Positions 58,577 to 64,000 of a stretch of DNA of 64,000 nt are shown in pieces. The stretch covers positions 28,226 through 92,225 of the forward strand of contig JAYUHM010000260.1 in NCBI GenBank assembly GCA_043766985.1. The letters run 5' to 3'. The position numbers and the translations under genes were made by a program. Under the pieces are notes generated by a model. That model saw only the letters and a program-made list of their open reading frames with translations. It ran no database searches and was not told where the DNA came from. Positions within the stretch are counted from its first letter, which is position 1, and each line of letters starts with the position of its first letter. The stretch comes from JAAFIP01 sp043766985 (GTDB taxonomy: Bacteria > Pseudomonadota > Gammaproteobacteria > Burkholderiales > Burkholderiaceae_C).

Positions 58577-59020
58577 ATGGATATCAAGATCGTTGCTAGT
58601 ACGCGCATAGACAAGTTTTTGTGGGCCGCGCGTTTTTATAAAACCCGCAGTTTAGCCACTGACGATATTGGCAAAGGCCGCGTCAAAATCAATGGGCAAT
58701 TGGTCAAAGCCGCACGCGAGGTGCGCCCCGGCGACTGCGTAGCCATTCTGCGAGACGGTTTGGTGTGCAGTTTTGATGTGCTGCAAGTAAGTGAGCAGCG
58801 TGGCCCTGCACCGCAGGCGCAAACCCTGTACTGCGAAACACCAGCCAGCATAGCCGCCCGAGAAGCTGCCAGGGACCAACGTCGCCTGCAGCCCGAGCCC
58901 GCCTTAAGCATAGAACAAGGCCGCCCCACCAAACGCCAGCGCCGCGCCTTGGACGACGCCCGCCAAAACCCTGGCAACACGGGCTGGGGAGACCGCTGGA
59001 GCGCCAGCATAGATGATTGA
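58577..59020 (+). CDS. hslR: S4-domain RNA-binding heat-shock protein (Hsp15)
   Basis: A 147-residue protein. The S4 domain occupies the first half (RIDKFLWAARFYKTRSLATD, then GRVKINGQLVKAAREVRPGD). The basic C-terminal tail ends with RPTKRQRRALDDARQ. Hsp15 binds 50S subunits carrying stalled nascent chains after heat shock. It lies after hemH and before a strong terminator. Confidence 0.92.
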   Translation: MDIKIVASTRIDKFLWAARFYKTRSLATDDIGKGRVKINGQLVKAAREVRPGDCVAILRDGLVCSFDVLQVSEQRGPAPQAQTLYCETPASIAAREAARDQRRLQPEPALSIEQGRPTKRQRRALDDARQNPGNTGWGDRWSASIDD

Positions 59021-59046
59021 TGGGCTATCAAATTGATGTCGGCATG

Positions 59047-59079
59047 AAAAAAGCCTGTTGCTTGCGCAACAGGCTTTTT
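59047..59079. terminator. Strong bidirectional terminator after hslR
   Basis: AAAAAGCCTGTTGC - TTGC - GCAACAGGCTTTTT is a perfect hairpin with A and T runs on both sides. Confidence 0.92.
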
Positions 59080-59085
59080 AAATTT

Positions 59086-59134
59086 TGGTGGGAACTGCGG
59101 GGGTCGAACCCACGACAAACGGATTAAAAGTCCG
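59086..59134 (-). other. 3' part of tRNA-Lys(UUU): attachment site of an integrative element
   Basis: Read on the minus strand, 59134 down to 59086 gives the anticodon arm CGGACTTTTAATCCG (anticodon TTT), the T-arm GTGGGTTCGACCCCCGC, acceptor strand AGTTCCC, discriminator A and CCA. The matching D-arm and 5' acceptor (expected GGGAACT) are absent to the right, where AT-rich DNA and an integrase gene begin. This is what remains when an element recombines into the 3' end of a tRNA gene; the other junction, beyond the window, should carry the intact tRNA. The AT-rich stretch 59135-59260 has GTGTATT/AATACAC inverted repeats and a tandem GTGGCTACAT (59261-59281), likely integrase sites. Confidence 0.75.
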
Positions 59135-59295
59135 ATTCATAGTGTATTTTGGTATGTTGATTAACGTAGTAGAATCTATATAAATCAACAGCTTAGTGCA
59201 ATACACTGTGTTCAATCACAGCATCAAGTGTTGATAGATATTCACCATAATAGTGCAAAAGTGGCTACATGGTGGCTACATGGAATTTGCAACGC

Positions 59296-60714
59296 ATGGC
59301 ACGCCCTAAAAATTCGACCGCCCCAGACCTGGACAAAGCCTACGAGCTGACCGCCGGGCTGATTGACCGCCTGAGCTGCCCGGACGGCAAAGCCCAAGTT
59401 TTTCTGCGCGACACCAAAGCCCCCGGCTTGCGCGTGCGCGTTACCCCGGCAAGCGCCAAGCGCATACGCGCGACGCCAACAGGCACCGCGCCCGAACAGC
59501 TTAAATCGTTTGTGTTTGAGGCCAAGCTACACCGCCAAACCATTCGCCGCACCATTGGCGACGTGAAGGCTTGGAGCATTGAAGCCGCACGCACCGAGGC
59601 CAACCGCCTGCGCGTCAGCCTAGACGCTGGCACAGACCCCCGCGAGGTAGCGCGAGAGCGGCTAGCCGCCGCCGCTGCCCAAGTGCTAGCGGTAGCAGCC
59701 CAAAAGCTAGTAGTACAAGCAGAGGCGGTTACCGTGGGGCAGGTATGGGCGCTGTACGTAGAAGAACGTCGCCACAGCCCCAACTGGGGCGCACGCCACT
59801 ACCAAGACCACATCAACAAAGCCGCGCCCGGTGGTGTGCCCTCTACCCGCCGGGGCTTTCAAGGCCAGCTTACCCAGCCCGGCCCCCTTGCCCCCTTAAT
59901 GCCCCTGCCCCTGCGCGAGCTGACCGCGCCCACAATAGAGGCATGGGCCGCGCGTGAGGCCAGCACCCGCCCCACCTCTGCCCGGCTGGCATGGCGCCTG
60001 CTCAAGGTGTTTTTAAGCTGGTGTAGCGAGCAGCCCGCCTATGCCGCCCTGCTACCCACTAAAAACCCCGCCAAAACCCAAAAAAGCCGCAAGGCACTGG
60101 GCACAGCAGGCATTAAAAAAGACGTATTGCACCGCGGGCAACTGGCCGTATGGTTTGCCGCCGTACAGCAAATACAAAACCCCGTCATTGCGGCCAGCCT
60201 GCAAGCCATGCTGCTCACGGGTGCTAGGCCGGGCGAAGTGCTGGGGCTGCGCTGGGAAGACATCAACACCCAATGGAAGGGCATTAGCATCCGCGACAAG
60301 GTAGAGGGCACCCGCGAGATTCCCGCCACGCCCTACTTGTTGCACCTGCTGTCTGCCCTGCCCCGGCGCAATGCGTGGGTGTTTTCTAGCCCCAACAGTG
60401 CCACGGGCAGGCTTACCGACCCCAACAACGCCCACACCCGCGCCTGCGCTATTGCGGGGCTAGACGGCCTGACCTTGCACGGCCTGCGCCGCAGCTTTAA
60501 AAGCCTGACCGAGTGGCTAGATGTACCTGCTGGCATCGTAGCCCAGCTTATGGGCCACAAGCCCAGCGCCACCGCAGAAAAGCACTACACCGTGCGCCCG
60601 CTAGAGCTGCTAGCCCTGCACCATGAAAAGATAGAGGCTTGGATATTGGAACAGGCCGGGGTGACGTTTGATACCACCGTGCAAAGTGGCAAGCTACGCG
60701 CCGTAAACAGATAA
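59296..60714 (+). CDS. Tyrosine-type site-specific integrase
   Basis: A 472-residue integrase. The N-terminal half has a DUF4102-like arm-binding domain (FLRDTKAPGLRVRVTPASAK, IRRTIGDVKAWSIEAARTEA). The catalytic domain has Arg in TGARPGEVLGLRWEDI, HGLRRSF (HxxR), GHKPSATAEKHY (His and nucleophile Tyr). I use the ATG at 59296 (MARPKNSTAPDLDKAYE); an ATG at 59269 lies in the GTGGCTACAT repeat. Next to the split tRNA-Lys, it is the enzyme that integrates this element. Confidence 0.93.
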   Translation: MARPKNSTAPDLDKAYELTAGLIDRLSCPDGKAQVFLRDTKAPGLRVRVTPASAKRIRATPTGTAPEQLKSFVFEAKLHRQTIRRTIGDVKAWSIEAARTEANRLRVSLDAGTDPREVARERLAAAAAQVLAVAAQKLVVQAEAVTVGQVWALYVEERRHSPNWGARHYQDHINKAAPGGVPSTRRGFQGQLTQPGPLAPLMPLPLRELTAPTIEAWAAREASTRPTSARLAWRLLKVFLSWCSEQPAYAALLPTKNPAKTQKSRKALGTAGIKKDVLHRGQLAVWFAAVQQIQNPVIAASLQAMLLTGARPGEVLGLRWEDINTQWKGISIRDKVEGTREIPATPYLLHLLSALPRRNAWVFSSPNSATGRLTDPNNAHTRACAIAGLDGLTLHGLRRSFKSLTEWLDVPAGIVAQLMGHKPSATAEKHYTVRPLELLALHHEKIEAWILEQAGVTFDTTVQSGKLRAVNR

Positions 60715-60744
60715 AACACAAGCGGTACTTTTTAGGATACCATT

Positions 60745-61068
60745 ATGGATATTCGCATTTACACAGACGCACAGGGCAATAAGCCCTTTGATGCATGGCT
60801 GCAAGACCTGAGAGACGTTAAAGCGCGGGCTACCATCCGCGCCCGACTAGAGCGGGTAAGGGCTGGCAACTTTGGCGACTGCAAGCCCGTGCGTGACGGT
60901 GTGCAGGAACTGCGCATAGACCTAGGGCCGGGGTACAGGGTGTACCTGAGCCGACAAGGCGCGGTGCTGGTGTTGCTGCTGTGTGGAAGCGACAAAAGCG
61001 ACCAAGACCGCGCCATTAGGCAAGCGATTGACTATTTGAACGACTGGAAACAAAGAGGCCGACCATGA
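60745..61068 (+). CDS. RelE/ParE-family toxin (addiction module killer, HigB-2-like)
   Basis: A 107-residue toxin of the phage Gp49/HigB type. Family blocks are PFDAWLQDLRDVKARATIRA, RLERVRAGNFGDCKPVRDGV, ELRIDLGPGYRVYLSRQG and LLLCGSDKSDQDRAI. It is the first gene of a pair and overlaps the antitoxin by 4 bases. It lies 30 bases after the integrase, so it probably stabilises the element. Relatives cleave mRNA, but the target is not readable here. Confidence 0.9.
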   Translation: MDIRIYTDAQGNKPFDAWLQDLRDVKARATIRARLERVRAGNFGDCKPVRDGVQELRIDLGPGYRVYLSRQGAVLVLLLCGSDKSDQDRAIRQAIDYLNDWKQRGRP

Positions 61069-61370
61069 ACGCACCACGCGACGTAAGCTATGACGACACC
61101 TTGGCCATAGCCTTGAAAGACCCCATTGAAGCCGCCGCCTACATTGAAGCTGTGATGGAGCTAGACGAACCTGCAACCTTGCTGGTGGCACTACGCGCCG
61201 TAGCCAAAGCCCACGGCATGGCAGAGGTGGCACGCCGCGCCGATATGGGCGACAAGACATTGTTTCGTGCACTGAGTGAAGACGGCAACCCCACACTGAG
61301 CACCATTACCAAGGTTCTCCATGCGGTGGGGCTGCGTATCAGCGTAGTGCCAGAAATTGCCCACGCCTAG
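61065..61370 (+). CDS. HTH antitoxin (addiction module antidote, HigA-like)
   Basis: A 101-residue protein with a Cro/CI-type helix-turn-helix (HGMAEVARRADMGDKTLFRA, then SEDGNPTLSTITKVLHAVGL). The N-terminal DVSYDDTLAIALKDPIEAAA is characteristic of these antidotes. It partners the upstream toxin (ATGA overlap) and should repress the promoter near 60715-60744. Confidence 0.9.
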   Translation: MNAPRDVSYDDTLAIALKDPIEAAAYIEAVMELDEPATLLVALRAVAKAHGMAEVARRADMGDKTLFRALSEDGNPTLSTITKVLHAVGLRISVVPEIAHA

Positions 61371-61500
61371 CCCGCTTCGCCCCAGCGCTGTGGAGAAAGG
61401 TGGCAACCATTGCCATCTTATTTTGGCGGTGGGACGGCCTGCTTTGCCCAGACATTGGGGCTAGGACTGGCAAGGGCCATAACGCAGCAAGCTATGCGCC

Positions 61501-61522
61501 GTAGTGTAATAAACGGCACTAC
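61501..61522. promoter_or_regulatory. Possible operator of the brnTA pair
   Basis: GTAGTG and CACTAC arms separated by 10 AT-rich bases, about 47 bases before brnT. BrnA proteins usually autorepress. The rest of 61371-61568 shows no gene. Confidence 0.4.
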
Positions 61523-61568
61523 AACTAATCCTTGCATAGTCTAATGAACGCAACTACAATAAATAAAA

Positions 61569-61862
61569 ATGAAGTTGACATTTGACCCGCACAAAGATGG
61601 CATAAATCTGGCCAAACATGGCTTATCACTGGCGAGGGCTGATGAACTTGAATGGAACACACTGCAATGCAAGCCAGATACACGCCGAGAGTACGGCGAG
61701 CCCCGCCAAATTGGCTATGCCATTGCTGAAGACCGTCTGTACTGCGTGGTGTTTGTTGACCGCCCCACCGGAGCGCCAACAGAGCGGCGAATTATCAGTT
61801 TGAGAAAAGCCAACAACCGAGAGAAAACAAGCTATGCAAGCCAAATATCTGACACTGAATAA
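61569..61862 (+). CDS. brnT: BrnT-family toxin
   Basis: A 97-residue ribonuclease-type toxin of the BrnT family (RelE-like fold). Signature blocks are FDPHKDGINLAKHGLSLARA near the N terminus and RIISLRKANNREKTSY near the end, with the conserved R and catalytic-surface residues. The next gene, brnA, overlaps by 29 bases. BrnTA modules are usually autorepressed and induced by stress. Confidence 0.9.
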   Translation: MKLTFDPHKDGINLAKHGLSLARADELEWNTLQCKPDTRREYGEPRQIGYAIAEDRLYCVVFVDRPTGAPTERRIISLRKANNREKTSYASQISDTE

Positions 61863-62139
61863 CGGGCGAAAAATTCTGCTGAACACTCCAAAGGAAGATG
61901 CCGCCATCAACGCCGCTATCGCTGGCGACCCCGACACTTACGAGCTGGGCGCAGCCGAGTTCAAGCAGTTACGCCGTGGCCGCCCCTTGGGCAGTGGCAG
62001 CAAGATGCAAGTGACTTTGCGGCTCGATATTGATGTAGTCGAAAAACTCAAGGCCGAAGGCGCAGGCTGGCAAACCCGCGCTAACGCCGTGCTGCGCAGG
62101 TCAGTGATGCGCAGCACCAAGGGCACGCAGACCGCATAA
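61834..62139 (+). CDS. brnA: BrnA-family antitoxin
   Basis: A 101-residue antitoxin. The RHH part reads RRGRPLGSGSKMQVTLRLDI then AGWQTRANAVLRRSVM, closely similar to the antitoxin at 6098-6370. The N-terminal half (ILLNTPKEDAAINAAIAGDP) is the partner-binding region. Start at 61834 lies inside the end of brnT, giving coupled translation. Confidence 0.9.
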   Translation: MQAKYLTLNNGRKILLNTPKEDAAINAAIAGDPDTYELGAAEFKQLRRGRPLGSGSKMQVTLRLDIDVVEKLKAEGAGWQTRANAVLRRSVMRSTKGTQTA

Positions 62140-62245
62140 CCGTTTCGCCCTAGCTAGGCACCGACTAATTACCGGGGCTGAAAAGCTGGTTACCTTCACC
62201 CGCCTGCTGGGGCTTCTTTATGAAGGGCACTTTGAAGGGGTGTAT

Positions 62246-63937
62246 ATGCTGAGTGTTTCTACTATCCCAGAGGCCATAACTGAGCTTAAAAAGCGCACAG
62301 GCAGGCAATGGACTGAAGCAGAAATTTTCGATGTAGCTCAAGCGCACCGCTTTGAGTTGCACGCCCGTGCACCGCTGACAGCTACAACCACTATTCAAGT
62401 GGTTTCAAAAGACATACCCATTACCGTAAAAGAAAAGACTGTCTTGCCGCCTGGACATGATGCACTTGCCCGCATATTGCCCGCGTCTGTCGCACAGCTA
62501 TGGATTTGCGGTGTCACAGAAACTATTCACTCTGGAACGGGTGATGAATTTCAAGACGAAGGGACACTTAGACTTTTCACTGAACCAGTTCGCATTACGC
62601 GTGAGGATGTACGAATTCGTGCAGCCACATTGAAAAAGATAGTAGCGCTATGGGATGACGCACAAGTCGGGAAAAGACAACGCTATCCCGGCCCTGAGTG
62701 GCTTTTTTCTTCAATGAAAAACGGGCAACAACAAACCCAGCCGCCACTGAATTCTGCCCCGCCAGTCGTTGAATCATTCGAGCCAACAGACACAGTGAAA
62801 ACAATACACATGCCCACTGGCACTGTGTATGTTGAGTATGAAAAAATGATGCACCTTATGGCAAAGGCGCTTTCCGATGGGGAACCAGTAGCCGATGTGG
62901 TCTATTTAGCTCGTCACGAAGCCCTAGAAAAAGAACTGGGAAACGATGTTGATTCTGGGGCACTGCTCGTATACGACCCGCTTACGCGGGGGCGACATTC
63001 ATTCCCTATTGGTGATGCGCTACGAACCGCGCTAGTAAGGGTGGCTGACTTTCGCGCGTTGGCGGCTGCGCGTGGTATCGACGTAATCGTTAAAACCGCC
63101 TACGAGCCAACTGAGGCAGATAGAGCTGCATTACGCGCACGAATTGATGAGAAAGAAAAGTATCGTGCATCGCTATCGAAAAATGAGCTGCGCGCTTACC
63201 TAGATGCCAATGGGATGAGTAACGTTTCACTCGCACCGCTTCCGCTTGACTCAGTAAGGAGTAGTGGTTATCACGAACCAAAAAAACCACCGCCTATAGA
63301 TTGGAGTCACTGGCTACTAATGCCGCAGGTTTCATTGTGGGAAGCGGTGGCGCTTTCTGTGAACCTTAACCCCGAGACTTTGAAGTTTGACAAGGAAGGA
63401 AAGGATTTTCAGGACAGATTGCGCATTGCTTTATCCCATGTGGCAGTTGGAAATCTTCAATTGGTAACCCACTATCCAAAGAACGAGCCAGTTAGTCCGG
63501 TTTTGCTTGCAGTTTTTGCGACTTGGGCGGTAAGCCAGAATATCAAGATACCTTCCGAATTGGCGGCTATGGCCACGGCACCACTAAGCAAGTCAAATAG
63601 CGACACATTGGCTTTTGTCACGCCCATGGTGAACGCGGGTACATCAGCGCCAACGACGAAAATTGTCGCGGACGGGATGAAGGCGTTGGGCAAGCCACAA
63701 GCCGTGCCCATAGTGGACACGGGTGTATCAGAACAAGCCGCTCCAATAGTAGCGAACGAGATAAAGAAATCTGCACTTATTCTCAAATATGAAAGCAACT
63801 GGCCGACGATAGAACGCGACTTAAAAGATGCCAGCCAGAACAGATTGTCAGATACAGCTAAATTGCCTAAAAAAGGTTTCTGGAATGAAGAATTAGCTCT
63901 GCAATGGGCTAGGAGTCTGGGCGGCAGAACGATTTAG
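62246..63937 (+). CDS. Large element-borne protein of unknown function
   Basis: A 563-residue soluble protein. It starts MLSVSTIPEAITELKKRTGR with a helix-turn-helix-like segment (WTEAEIFDVAQAHRFELHA). A middle part has mixed charge (EKMMHLMAKALSDGEPVADV), and PIDWSHWLLMPQVSLWEAVA then LSVNLNP resembles a block I associate with hypothetical proteins of integrative elements. The end KLPKKGFWNEELALQWARSL is basic-aromatic. No catalytic motif is seen. GAAGGGG precedes the ATG at 62246; a GTG at 62240 is possible. AT content is higher than in the integrase gene. The last 63 bases of the window after it show no gene start. Confidence 0.65.
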   Translation: MLSVSTIPEAITELKKRTGRQWTEAEIFDVAQAHRFELHARAPLTATTTIQVVSKDIPITVKEKTVLPPGHDALARILPASVAQLWICGVTETIHSGTGDEFQDEGTLRLFTEPVRITREDVRIRAATLKKIVALWDDAQVGKRQRYPGPEWLFSSMKNGQQQTQPPLNSAPPVVESFEPTDTVKTIHMPTGTVYVEYEKMMHLMAKALSDGEPVADVVYLARHEALEKELGNDVDSGALLVYDPLTRGRHSFPIGDALRTALVRVADFRALAAARGIDVIVKTAYEPTEADRAALRARIDEKEKYRASLSKNELRAYLDANGMSNVSLAPLPLDSVRSSGYHEPKKPPPIDWSHWLLMPQVSLWEAVALSVNLNPETLKFDKEGKDFQDRLRIALSHVAVGNLQLVTHYPKNEPVSPVLLAVFATWAVSQNIKIPSELAAMATAPLSKSNSDTLAFVTPMVNAGTSAPTTKIVADGMKALGKPQAVPIVDTGVSEQAAPIVANEIKKSALILKYESNWPTIERDLKDASQNRLSDTAKLPKKGFWNEELALQWARSLGGRTI

Positions 63938-64000
63938 CCGAGTCCAGTTCACTCCACAGGAGCTCCAAAATTGGCTAGGCGTTGATCAATGCAGTCGTTA

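Noticed and set aside
59296..63937. Prophage
   Set aside because: There is an integrase but no phage structural, lysis or replication genes in the visible part; an integrative element is the safer name.
1..64000. CRISPR array
   Set aside because: The dispersed repeats are not regularly spaced, occur in both orientations and inside genes; no cas genes are present.

Overview
The window reads as a chromosomal segment of a betaproteobacterium of the order Burkholderiales, most likely family Comamonadaceae (Rhodoferax/Polaromonas/Acidovorax type). The grounds are two Bug-type tricarboxylate-transporter binding proteins, a feruloyl-CoA synthase locus, a wax ester synthase, a dispersed repeat (core TAGCAGCTTGTGCTATAT followed by TATTGGGC) of a kind I associate with that family, and GC-rich codon use. 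The assignment is inference; no rRNA gene is present.

Layout. 0-4.6 kb: a small secreted protein, a 200-base hairpin, a patatin-like lipase and the serine pair serC-serA. 4.8-8.4 kb: an accessory island with a TacA/TacT-like toxin-antitoxin pair, a RelE-fold toxin paired with a BrnA-like antitoxin, and an AT-rich OLD-like ATPase/TOPRIM protein. 8.4-13 kb: tex, a DUF1223 protein and a CAP-domain lipoprotein. 13.2-16.6 kb: Crp/Fnr regulator, APH-fold kinase and acyl-CoA dehydrogenase. 16.6-21.4 kb: a DUF1800/DUF1501 export pair, an unknown gene and a YfcG-like GST. 21.4-22.6 kb: tRNA-Pro, tRNA-Arg and a decayed aconitase-family gene. 22.6-28.5 kb: maleate isomerase, a Bug protein, a sigma-54 two-component system and an HCCA-isomerase-like protein. 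28.5-35.8 kb: an aromatic-acid/CoA-ester locus (acyl-CoA synthetase, amidohydrolase, crotonase, feruloyl-CoA synthase, Bug protein, MarR). 36-42.3 kb: HxlR regulator, FKBP, MFS carrier and the chaperone cluster grpE-dnaK-dnaJ with a heat-shock promoter. 42.6-47.3 kb: a GNAT and a lipid-storage operon (wax ester synthase/DGAT, lipase, SDR). 47.4-54.5 kb: molybdenum-cofactor genes moeA, moaA and mobA, with a block of unknown genes between moeA and moaA. 54.6-59 kb: eptA-type lipid A transferase, DUF2007, HAD, hemH and hslR. 59.09 kb to the end: the left end of an integrative element inserted in a tRNA-Lys gene, carrying a tyrosine integrase, two toxin-antitoxin pairs and a large unknown protein.

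The strongest unexplained signal is the dispersed repeat. At least eleven clear copies lie in both orientations, and several sit in frame inside conserved genes (tex, moeA, the eptA-type gene). One copy supplies most of a signal peptide and another ends a small gene. Other repeat types interrupt feruloyl-CoA synthase. A GGCCT triplication breaks a small gene, which a two-unit version would restore.
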